The notes beneath the pieces are model-generated. The model searched no databases, was not told where the DNA came from, and saw only the letters and a program-made list of their open reading frames with translations. Below, piece by piece: positions 1-6,604 of a stretch of DNA of 9,150 nt (its first letter is position 1; the number at the start of each line of letters is the position of its first letter). Source of the stretch: Flammeovirgaceae bacterium UBA4659 (GTDB lineage: Bacteria; Bacteroidota; Bacteroidia; Cytophagales; Cyclobacteriaceae); assembly GCA_002405445.1 (NCBI GenBank), contig DHLV01000253.1, positions 3,927 to 13,076 of the forward strand. The letters are read 5' to 3'. The translations under genes were made by a program, and so were the position numbers.

Positions 1-2
1 AG

Positions 3-500
3 TCGTTAACGCAGCTCGTCCAAAATGCTGACTCATTATTAGTTGATATTTCCGGGGACTTTCAATTTTGCCAAGAGGCAATGCCAAATTGGGTTAGAGA
101 TACAGTTATTGCCGATTTTTACGCCTCAATCCCAAGAAATTATAATTCAAGACTAAATTTCAAGGTTTCCTCTTCGCTTTTGCTTTGTTCTGACCATTGG
201 AGAATATTTGAAATTAGATTCGGTATCGCAGGAAGTGAGTATAAAAGTAACATAGTTGGTTGTTACAATAATTTGGATTCAATAGCCCATATTCTTAAAA
301 AATCATTCGATGATGTTTGTTCAAGACGATCTTTGATGTCTGTCAACCGAGAGAAAATGAAATTAAATATATCCATTTGCGAGTCCTTCTCTTGTGATGG
401 AGATGAATTTCATCACTTTAAAAACACATTTCAGATCACAGGTCGGAATCTTCAAAGTTTCAAAGCCGAATTGAACAACGAATGTTTATATTATAAGTGA
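3..500 (+). CDS. Hypothetical protein, 5'-truncated by the window edge
   Basis: The reading frame is open from base 3 without a stop and ends at TGA 498-500, so the gene begins upstream of the window. The first in-window ATG (81) is inside the open frame and need not be the real start. About 165 residues are visible. I do not recognise the family. The visible part is soluble-looking, with no clear membrane segment, several cysteines (for example in the stretch ICESFSCDGDE) and a lysine-ending C-terminus (ECLYYK). The DNA is markedly AT-rich: I count 31% GC over 241-420, against 53% over 781-960 in the next gene. That suggests a different history, possibly horizontal acquisition, though this is inference. 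A weak 6-bp inverted repeat (495-500/509-514) spans the stop codon but has no T-tract. The 141 bases between this gene and the next hold only that repeat and the start-codon inverted repeat listed separately. Confidence 0.6.
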   Translation, partial: SLTQLVQNADSLLVDISGDFQFCQEAMPNWVRDTVIADFYASIPRNYNSRLNFKVSSSLLLCSDHWRIFEIRFGIAGSEYKSNIVGCYNNLDSIAHILKKSFDDVCSRRSLMSVNREKMKLNISICESFSCDGDEFHHFKNTFQITGRNLQSFKAELNNECLYYK

Positions 501-615
501 ACAAAATCTCACTTTGGCACAACTGGAAAGAGTGCCTAAGCGGGTATTCTTGGCGTGTCAACAATTTTGAAAAAAATTCAATCACCAGCTGTGGAATTGT
601 AAAGTTGCCTGCATC

Positions 616-645
616 TCATAGAAAACTAAAACCAATTTTCTATGA
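616..645 (+). promoter_or_regulatory. Inverted repeat enclosing the start codon of the CRD gene
   Basis: TCATAGAAAA (616-625) and TTTTCTATGA (636-645) are perfect 10-bp reverse complements separated by 10 bases. The right arm contains the ATG at 642-644. In mRNA this would form a hairpin that pairs the start codon; in DNA it could be an operator half-site pair. The arms are AT-rich, so the RNA stem would be only moderately stable. The repeat is seen directly; a regulatory role is inferred. Confidence 0.45.
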
Positions 646-1106
646 AACGTCAATCTTTACTCACCGCGTCAAGGCTAGGCTTTGGCACCTCACTTATCGC
701 GCTGTCGCTGGCGGCACAGCCAAGTTTCAGTGGCCCTCAGTTGCCTCCCGCCATTATTGAAGTGAACACCACAGTTGCTTCGGCCTTGCAAGGTGTGGTG
801 CACGATGAAGACCAACTGCCGCTCGCAGGCGTCAACATTTACCTAAAGGGTACCAACATTGGCACCACCACCAACGACAAAGGCGAATTTGTTTTCCCGC
901 AGAAGCTGAACGCGGGTGACATTATCGTCTTCAGCTTTGTGGGGTTGGAAACCAAGGAATATGTGGTGCCTGCAAATGCACCTGATCCCATTCAAATTAT
1001 GATGCAACTGGACAGCACGATCATGATGGGCGAACTGGTTATGGCAGAGGGAGGAAAGCAGCCACTCCATTTGCGCATCTGGCACAAGGTGAAGTCAGTC
1101 TTTTAA
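642..1106 (+). CDS. Small exported carboxypeptidase-regulatory-like domain protein
   Basis: This 154-residue protein has a basic N-terminus (MKRQ) and a hydrophobic stretch at about residues 11-26, read as a signal peptide with cleavage probably near residues 25-30. Residues about 49-123 form a carboxypeptidase-regulatory-like (CRD, transthyretin-like beta-sandwich) domain: LQGVVHDEDQLPLAGVNIYL, then GTTTNDKGEFVF and the FSFVGLETKEYVV strand. This is the domain usually found at the N-terminus of SusC-type receptors, but here it stands alone. The chain ends in a short basic tail (LHLRIWHKVKSVF), a pattern I associate with stand-alone CRD proteins of this phylum, so I do not read it as a truncated receptor. 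The start at 642 is chosen because it gives the signal peptide directly. The stop TAA touches the ATG of the transglutaminase gene, which points to one transcript and coupled translation. Domain identity is confident; the biological role is unknown. Confidence 0.85.
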   Translation: MKRQSLLTASRLGFGTSLIALSLAAQPSFSGPQLPPAIIEVNTTVASALQGVVHDEDQLPLAGVNIYLKGTNIGTTTNDKGEFVFPQKLNAGDIIVFSFVGLETKEYVVPANAPDPIQIMMQLDSTIMMGELVMAEGGKQPLHLRIWHKVKSVF

Positions 1107-1784
1107 ATGTGCCAGTATATTTTTTGTGGTTGGTGTGTGTGGTTGTCTGCCGGTGTGCTTGCGCAGCCGGCAGACTTTTCCGTTTCATTTGAAAGAGCAG
1201 ACAGTGTGGCAGCGGTTTTCGCAGGCCACTCGCTTCACAATATTCCCTTGCTTGCTTTTCATCTCACACATTCGCTTCCCACGGAAGTGGAAAAGTTCAG
1301 GGCCATTTACAAGTGGGTTTGCACCAATATTGAGAATGATTATCGGTTATTCGTCATCCAACAAGCCAGACAGAGAAAGTTGGCCGGTGATCCCGTGAAG
1401 CTTGCTGAATGGAATCGTTCATTTGGTAAGCGCGTGTTCAAAAAGCTATTGAACCAGAAGAAAACCATTTGCACCGGCTATGCTTACCTGGTGCGCGAGT
1501 TGGGGCGGCAAGCCAACATTGAGTGCGTGATCGTTGATGGTTACACCAGTTCACCCGCGAGTAAGGATGGGAAGCGTGCCGCGAGCCACTCTTGGAATGC
1601 CGTTAAACTTAACGGCAAGTGGTATCTGTGTGACCCCACGTGGAGCAGCGGGGTAGTGGATGCCACTTTGGGTACATTCCGCGCCAGCTTCAACAACAAC
1701 TACTTTCTGCCGGATCCGGCATTGTTCGTGCAAAATCATCTTCCATTGGACTCAATCTGGTTGTTAACCCGAGATCGGCATTAG
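1107..1784 (+). CDS. Exported transglutaminase-like (KY/Cyk3-type) cysteine protein
   Basis: This 225-residue protein shows the transglutaminase-core catalytic triad: Cys122 in KTICTGYAYL, His161 in ASHSWNAV and Asp176 in KWYLCDPTW. Upstream is the helix typical of this branch (RAIYKWVCTNIENDY, about 65-79), and downstream the C-terminal signature YFLPDPALFVQNHLPLDS (199-216), often seen in Bacteroidetes transglutaminase-like proteins related to kyphoscoliosis peptidase. Residues 1-20 are hydrophobic and end in AGVLAQ, consistent with an export signal, although the n-region lacks Lys/Arg, which is unusual. All catalytic residues are present, so it should be an active thiol enzyme (protease, amidase or crosslinker); the substrate cannot be read from sequence. 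ATG 1107 follows directly on the TAA of the CRD gene and in the same frame, so translation is probably coupled. It likely acts in the periplasm or outer envelope. Confidence 0.85.
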   Translation: MCQYIFCGWCVWLSAGVLAQPADFSVSFERADSVAAVFAGHSLHNIPLLAFHLTHSLPTEVEKFRAIYKWVCTNIENDYRLFVIQQARQRKLAGDPVKLAEWNRSFGKRVFKKLLNQKKTICTGYAYLVRELGRQANIECVIVDGYTSSPASKDGKRAASHSWNAVKLNGKWYLCDPTWSSGVVDATLGTFRASFNNNYFLPDPALFVQNHLPLDSIWLLTRDRH

Positions 1785-1934
1785 TGTCCTACGTTCCCGT
1801 TGATGGTTGATGACGCTGATTCGTTACCTGAAACGGTTAAATAAGCCCTTTATAGAGAGTGCATCATCTGGCTTGAGCGTTGGTGGCAGTAAACAGCTGT
1901 AGCCGGCATTCACGTGTACCTGCTTACCGGCCGA
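1785..1934. other. Convergent intergenic spacer without a clear gene
   Basis: The spacer separates the 3' ends of the transglutaminase gene (plus) and the OmpA-family gene (minus). A 5-bp GC inverted repeat (GCCGG 1902-1906, CCGGC 1927-1931) surrounds a CACGTG palindrome (1911-1916), and a 4-bp repeat (CGTT/AACG) occurs around 1822-1835. Neither has the T-tract of a classical intrinsic terminator. The minus strand has a short open stretch reading NAGYSCLLPPTLKPDDALS with no convincing start. It could be a dispersed intergenic repeat or a gene remnant, but this cannot be decided here. Confidence 0.35.
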
Positions 1935-3911
1935 TTATGGCAAGTTTGAAATTTCAAATTCAACCCGCCTGTTCAATTGCTTGTGTTCTTCGGTTTCTTC
2001 TTTCAATATGATGGGCATTGCGCTGCCGTAGCCGGTAGCCGAAATTCGATCATCCGCCAGTTTGAACTCATTGACCAAATAAACCTTGATGGCATCCGCA
2101 CGGCTCTGCGAAAGTTTTCGGTTGAGATTTTCATCGCCCGAAGAGTCTGTATGACCGGAGATGCGCAGGCGCGTTTTGGGGTGGTCGAGCAAAAAGTTTC
2201 CGAGTTTGCTCAGGTCTGTATGCATCGTGGGTAAAATATCTGCCTTGCCGTTTTCAAATTCTAAAGAGCGAAAAGCAATTTTGTGCTGCAGGGGCTCGGC
2301 CACCCGATTGATTTCCCTATCGCCATTTAAAAAGAAAATCTCCTCGATGCGGAAGTAGTCATCGCCCTGTATGATCAACAGGTAGTTGCGTTTATTGATA
2401 AGCTCAAAGGCAAACGTGCCTTCAGCGCCAATTTTTTTCGGAGCTACCTCAACACCCTTGTCCATGTCGATCACCGAAACAATGCCGCCCAGCGGTTTCC
2501 CGTTTTGATCAACCAACGAACCCTTTAATACGGTGGTGGCTTCCGGTTGTGCTTCCATTGGCACAGGAAAGGAATACAGGTCTAAGTTCGTTTTGTCATC
2601 TTCGTTGCTGCGTGCATAGTAGAGGTTGTGCGATTGAGAATCAATTGTAAAATAGTATTCGTCACCAGCGCCATTCACCAGCGGCCCAATGTTTTTTGGT
2701 TCAGTCCAGTTACCGTTTTGCTGATATACTTTGTAAATATCAAATCCGCCAAAGTTGAGTGGCTGGCCGTTTGAACTGAAATACAATACGTTGAATTTGT
2801 GGTGATAGAAGGGGCTCACTTCGCTGTTAAGTGTGTTAATGATGGGCCCCATATTTTTGGCGCGCTGCCACTTGCCTTTGCTGTCTTTCACGGCAAAGTA
2901 AAGATCGGATAGCCCAAAGCCGCCCACCCGGTTTGACGCGAAGAACAAAGTATCGCCCCGATGGGAAAGGGAGGGATGTGAGTCCCAGCCGGTGCTGTTG
3001 ATTGCAGGCCCAAGGTTGTTGATGTTCGTCCAGGTACTGTCTGTGCCCAGTGTTGCCATATACAAGTCGCAGTTGCCCAGGCCACCCGGTGCATTGCAGC
3101 GCGAGAAGTACAATTCTTTTCCTGTTTTACTGAGGCAGGCCGAGCCTTCATTGTATTGCGTGTTGATGGTTTTGAAATCCCGCGCAGCGGTCCAAACACT
3201 GTCAACTTTCAGCGTAAAAAACAGGTCTTCGTTGTAGGCGCGCTGTTCGTGCCTGTTGCGCTTGGATGTAAACAGTAACACATCATCTGCATTGCCCATG
3301 GTGGGCCCGTAATCTTCTTTGGGGGAGTTTACGCCATCGTCCATCTGCACCAAAACTGATTGGGGCGGGCGCAGGGTATCAATTTCTTTTCGGTAGTCAA
3401 CCAGTTGGTAGTAGAGCTTTAAGTCCACGTAGTTCTCGTTCTTCTCTGTTTCCACGGCATCGTATCGCTTGTACAGATCTTTGATGTTGATGCCCTGTTG
3501 GTGATGCTTCAATATGAGTTTGTAGAGCAACACCGCTTCGCCCTTCGCCCCGAACTGTTCCGAAAGCTGGGCAAGTTTCCACAGCATGGGCACATTTTTG
3601 GCAAAGTTGTCGATACCAAAATTTTTCACATAGTCGCGCAGCAGCACATACATTTCCTTTTCGTCATTGTTCTTTTCGGCTTGCTGCAGTTGTTTGAGTT
3701 GTCCTGCATCTGTGAATAGGCGCGTTTTGTTGACGTTGGGGAAGGCGAATATGTCACTCTGGCCGAAAACCGTCACTGAGTCGTTGAGTGCAACACGGTT
3801 GCCAGTCTTGAACTTCTTTTGTTTTTGGCCAAAGGTGGTTGTGCCCGTCATCGCGATTAGCGTGAGGGCGAAAACAGCGTAAAAAAATCGTTTGCCGGTG
3901 GTGGGGAGCAT
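1935..3911 (-). CDS. PorE-like envelope protein: TPR-like, PD40 propeller, CRD and OmpA C-terminal domains
   Basis: Starting at ATG 3911 this is a 658-residue protein. A TTG eight codons upstream (3933-3935) is also in frame, but ATG gives a cleaner signal peptide (GKR, then FFYAVFALTLIAM, cleavage near residues 28-29). Residues about 70-160 look helical and TPR-like. Five PD40/WD40-like strands follow, at about 213-232, 267-284 (LYFSRCNAPGG), 322-339 (LFFASNRVGGFG), 376-393 (LYFSSNGQP) and 430-448, suggesting a five-bladed propeller. A CRD-type domain spans about 461-537 (LKGSLVDQNGKPLGGIVSV). The OmpA-like peptidoglycan-binding domain is about 545-658, with the diaminopimelate-contacting Asp589 (GHTDSSG) and Arg604 (LSQSRADAIK), plus NRRVEFEI near the end. 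This order matches PorE of the type IX secretion system, but there is no lipobox cysteine, whereas P. gingivalis PorE is a lipoprotein. Many Bacteroidetes carry several paralogues of this architecture, so a T9SS role is possible but not assigned. Confidence 0.88.
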   Translation of the reverse strand: MLPTTGKRFFYAVFALTLIAMTGTTTFGQKQKKFKTGNRVALNDSVTVFGQSDIFAFPNVNKTRLFTDAGQLKQLQQAEKNNDEKEMYVLLRDYVKNFGIDNFAKNVPMLWKLAQLSEQFGAKGEAVLLYKLILKHHQQGINIKDLYKRYDAVETEKNENYVDLKLYYQLVDYRKEIDTLRPPQSVLVQMDDGVNSPKEDYGPTMGNADDVLLFTSKRNRHEQRAYNEDLFFTLKVDSVWTAARDFKTINTQYNEGSACLSKTGKELYFSRCNAPGGLGNCDLYMATLGTDSTWTNINNLGPAINSTGWDSHPSLSHRGDTLFFASNRVGGFGLSDLYFAVKDSKGKWQRAKNMGPIINTLNSEVSPFYHHKFNVLYFSSNGQPLNFGGFDIYKVYQQNGNWTEPKNIGPLVNGAGDEYYFTIDSQSHNLYYARSNEDDKTNLDLYSFPVPMEAQPEATTVLKGSLVDQNGKPLGGIVSVIDMDKGVEVAPKKIGAEGTFAFELINKRNYLLIIQGDDYFRIEEIFFLNGDREINRVAEPLQHKIAFRSLEFENGKADILPTMHTDLSKLGNFLLDHPKTRLRISGHTDSSGDENLNRKLSQSRADAIKVYLVNEFKLADDRISATGYGSAMPIILKEETEEHKQLNRRVEFEISNLP

Positions 3912-4078
3912 CAATCCTGTAAAAAAACAATACAATTTAGTGAATATTGTGATGAAATGTTTGATCAGTTTTTGGGTGGTTGGATTGTAGTGTCAAACAT
4001 GGCACATGTATTGACCTGTTCACCCGCTCTATTGTTTGTACTAGGAGAGTAAGTTTTTTTGTGTCAAATTGGCATTAT
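3912..4078. promoter_or_regulatory. Divergent intergenic region between the OmpA-family gene and lon
   Basis: This region must hold the 5' signals of two genes leaving in opposite directions. The part nearest the OmpA gene is AT-rich, with a 6-bp inverted repeat (ACAATA 3927-3932, TATTGT 3945-3950). Toward lon there are TTTG elements (3971-3974, 4035-4038) and a T-run at 4054-4060, but I find no TTTG/TAnnTTTG pair at the usual Bacteroidetes spacing of about 19 bases on either strand. No CIRCE-type heat-shock operator is seen. Promoter positions are therefore not assigned. Confidence 0.4.
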
Positions 4079-6535
4079 ATGTTTAAGTCAATGGCTACGC
4101 CTATCGTTCAAGACGACTCCGAAGAGTTAATTCAGTTGATTAACCCCGAGCAGGAAATGGATATCAAGGCAGACGAACTGCCTGACGAGGTATCGATACT
4201 GCCCATCAAAAATACGGTTCTCTTTCCTGGGGTGGTGATACCCATCACCGTTACGCGGCAAAAGTCAATTAAGCTGATCAAAAAGGCCTATGAAGGCAAG
4301 CGATTGATTGGTGTGGTGGCACAAAAAAACAAGCAGGCAGAAGAGCCCGGCATCGATGACCTGTATCGCCAAGGCACTGTGGCCCGCATCATCAAAATGC
4401 TGGTGCTCCCGGATGGTAACACCACTGTGATCATTCAGGGAAAGAACCGTTTTGTTGTAGGCGAGTTTGTGAAGGAAGATCCTTTTCTTACCGCGCGCAT
4501 TTTATTGCAGCACGATGACCTGAGCAAGAACGACACAAAAGAAACCAAGGCACTGGTGCAGTCATTGAAAGATGCCGCCACTAAAATTCTGAGGTTGAAT
4601 CCCGAGATTCCACAAGAGGCGCAACTGGCACTCGATAATATTCAGAGCCCAGCGTTTCTCATTCACTTTTTGGCAAGCAACCTCAACGTAGAGGTTGCCG
4701 ATAAACAGAAGATATTGGAAAGTGATACGATCACTGACCGCGGCACGTTGCTGTTGCAATACATGCTGAAGGAAATTCAGATGCTGGAGATCAAGCACGA
4801 AATACAGAAGAAAGTACACACCGATATCGATTCGCAACAGCGTGATTACTTCCTGCGCCAGCAGATGAAGGTGCTGCAAGACGAGCTCGGTTACGATGGT
4901 CCCGAAAAAGAAATTGAAAAATTGCGCAAGCGCGGAGCAGAAAAGAGATGGCCGAAAGTCGCAGCAGACCACTTTGCTAAAGAGATGGATAAGCTGCAGC
5001 GCACCAACCCGCAGGCACCTGATTTTCCCATCGGTATGACCTATGCCGAGTTTATGCTCGATTTGCCTTGGGATGAATATACTGCCGATCACTTCGATCT
5101 AAAAAATGCCCGCAAGATTCTAGACAAAGATCATTTTGGTTTAGAGAAGGTGAAGAACCGCATTATCGAATACCTGGCGGTGCTCAAGTTGAAGCAAGAT
5201 ATGAAAGGGCCGATCCTGTGTTTGTACGGACCTCCGGGCGTGGGGAAGACGTCATTGGGAAAATCCATCGCCAAGGCATTGGGCAGAAATTATGTGCGCA
5301 TGAGTTTGGGTGGCGTGCACGATGAAGCGGAGATCCGCGGCCACCGCAAAACCTATATTGGCGCAATGCCGGGCAAGATTTTGTCTAATTTGAAAAAAGC
5401 AAAATCATCTAACCCTGTGTTTGTTTTGGATGAGATAGACAAGGTCCGTTCAGAATTTCGGGGCGATCCTTCATCGGCTTTATTAGAAGTGCTAGACCCC
5501 GAACAGAACAATGCGTTTGGTGATAACTACTTGGATGTGGAGTATGATCTTTCAAAAGTGTTGTTTATTGCCACGGCTAATTCTTTAGATACCATTCAGC
5601 CTGCACTGCGCGATCGCATGGAAATCATCGAGATTACCGGCTACACCATTGAAGAAAAATTGCAAATAGCCACACGGCACCTGGTGCCCAAGCAGCTGAA
5701 AGAACACGGGTTGGGCGAGAGCGAAGTGAAATTTGAAAAAGAGGCATTGCTCAAAATGATTGAAGGCTACACGCGCGAGTCGGGTGTGCGTTCGTTGGAG
5801 CGCAAAATTGGTTCGGTTGTTCGCGCTATCGCGAAAGCGAAAGCAATGGACGAACCTTTTGATAAGAACGTAACCGTGGAATTTGTTGCGAAAACCTTGG
5901 GTGCTCAAATTTTTGACGAAGAATTGTACCAAGGCAATGATGTTGCTGGCGTAGTAACGGGTCTGGCATGGACGCAAGTCGGTGGCGATATTTTGTTTGT
6001 GGAGTCGAGCCTGAGCAAAGGCAAAGGTGCGCTTACTATTTCCGGTCAGTTGGGTGATGTGATGAAGGAGTCTGCCATGGCTGCTTTATCTTATTTGAAA
6101 TCAAACGCGGATACGCTAAAAATAGATCACCGCGTTTTTCAGCAGTATGATTTGCACATACACGTGCCGGCCGGTGCCGTACCCAAAGATGGTCCTTCTG
6201 CGGGCATCACCATGCTCACCTCATTGGCTTCGATTTATACCCAGCGAAAGGTAAAGTCAAACCTCGCGATGACGGGAGAGATTACCTTGCGGGGCAAAGT
6301 CTTACCTGTGGGCGGCATCAAAGAGAAAATACTCGCAGCCAAGCGCAGTGGCATCAAAGAAATAATCTTAAGCGAGCGCAACAAACGCGACATTCAAGAA
6401 ATCGAAAAGGGCTACCTAAAGGGTTTAACCTTCCATTATGTAGATACTGTAGATGAAGTGTTGAAAACCGCATTATTGAAAGACAAAGTGAAGAACCCCG
6501 TCAACTTCTCACTGACAGACCAGAAGCAAGCCTGA
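4079..6535 (+). CDS. lon: ATP-dependent Lon protease (endopeptidase La)
   Basis: This is a complete 818-residue LonA from ATG 4079; ATG 4091 (MATPIVQDD) is an equally plausible start. The frame stays open back to a TTG at 3980, but those residues do not look like a Lon N-terminus. The N-terminal substrate-binding domain starts around residue 43 ([20 protein letters not shown]), followed by the coiled-coil helical region ([15 protein letters not shown]). The AAA+ module has Walker A GPPGVGKT (384-391, Lys390), Walker [10 protein letters not shown] (Asp451, Glu452) and the RDRMEII arginine (Arg513). The C-terminal S16 protease domain carries catalytic Ser707 in DGPSAG and Lys750 in GGIKEK, 43 residues apart as in E. 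coli Lon (Ser679/Lys722). Length is close to the E. coli enzyme (784). It is a cytoplasmic hexamer that unfolds and degrades misfolded and regulatory proteins using ATP. All catalytic motifs are intact. It is divergent from the OmpA-family gene, and the receptor gene follows 69 bp downstream. Confidence 0.97.
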   Translation: MFKSMATPIVQDDSEELIQLINPEQEMDIKADELPDEVSILPIKNTVLFPGVVIPITVTRQKSIKLIKKAYEGKRLIGVVAQKNKQAEEPGIDDLYRQGTVARIIKMLVLPDGNTTVIIQGKNRFVVGEFVKEDPFLTARILLQHDDLSKNDTKETKALVQSLKDAATKILRLNPEIPQEAQLALDNIQSPAFLIHFLASNLNVEVADKQKILESDTITDRGTLLLQYMLKEIQMLEIKHEIQKKVHTDIDSQQRDYFLRQQMKVLQDELGYDGPEKEIEKLRKRGAEKRWPKVAADHFAKEMDKLQRTNPQAPDFPIGMTYAEFMLDLPWDEYTADHFDLKNARKILDKDHFGLEKVKNRIIEYLAVLKLKQDMKGPILCLYGPPGVGKTSLGKSIAKALGRNYVRMSLGGVHDEAEIRGHRKTYIGAMPGKILSNLKKAKSSNPVFVLDEIDKVRSEFRGDPSSALLEVLDPEQNNAFGDNYLDVEYDLSKVLFIATANSLDTIQPALRDRMEIIEITGYTIEEKLQIATRHLVPKQLKEHGLGESEVKFEKEALLKMIEGYTRESGVRSLERKIGSVVRAIAKAKAMDEPFDKNVTVEFVAKTLGAQIFDEELYQGNDVAGVVTGLAWTQVGGDILFVESSLSKGKGALTISGQLGDVMKESAMAALSYLKSNADTLKIDHRVFQQYDLHIHVPAGAVPKDGPSAGITMLTSLASIYTQRKVKSNLAMTGEITLRGKVLPVGGIKEKILAAKRSGIKEIILSERNKRDIQEIEKGYLKGLTFHYVDTVDEVLKTALLKDKVKNPVNFSLTDQKQA

Positions 6536-6536
6536 G

Positions 6537-6560
6537 CCGTTGCGTAGCGGAATAATTTTA
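6537..6560 (+). terminator. Possible weak terminator hairpin after lon
   Basis: CCGTT (6537-6541) and AGCGG (6546-6550) can pair with one G-U pair around a GCGT loop, just after the lon stop codon (6533-6535), followed by AATAATTTTA. The stem is only 5 bp and the T-run only 4, so termination would be partial at best. The TonB-dependent receptor gene could still be reached by read-through from lon. Confidence 0.25.
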
Positions 6561-6604
6561 ACAGCGGTAGTTACAGCTACATTTTACTTGATAAGTTTAG
6601 ACCG

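Noticed and set aside
495..514. AAGTGA/TCACTT hairpin at the end of the hypothetical gene as a terminator
   Set aside because: Only 6 bp with an 8-base loop and no T-tract after it.
497..760. 87-codon frame starting at GTG between the hypothetical gene and the CRD gene
   Set aside because: It overlaps the stop of the first gene and the signal-peptide region of the CRD gene in another frame, has a GTG start and shows no family features.
642..1106. The CRD gene as a truncated SusC-type receptor
   Set aside because: It has a signal peptide, a full CRD domain and a basic tail, and the following frame begins a different complete protein rather than plug or barrel sequence.
3912..3935. N-terminal extension of the OmpA-family protein from TTG 3935
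   Set aside because: It adds eight residues before a good ATG-led signal peptide and uses a rare start codon.
4562..5092. 176-codon frame antisense to lon
   Set aside because: It is a mirror of the strongly conserved lon coding sequence and lacks any recognisable domain; explained by codon bias on the opposite strand.
6592..6599. TAAGTTTA as a -7 box for the receptor gene
   Set aside because: One mismatch to TAnnTTTG and so close to ATG 6605 that transcription would start at or within the start codon; no -33 element at proper distance.
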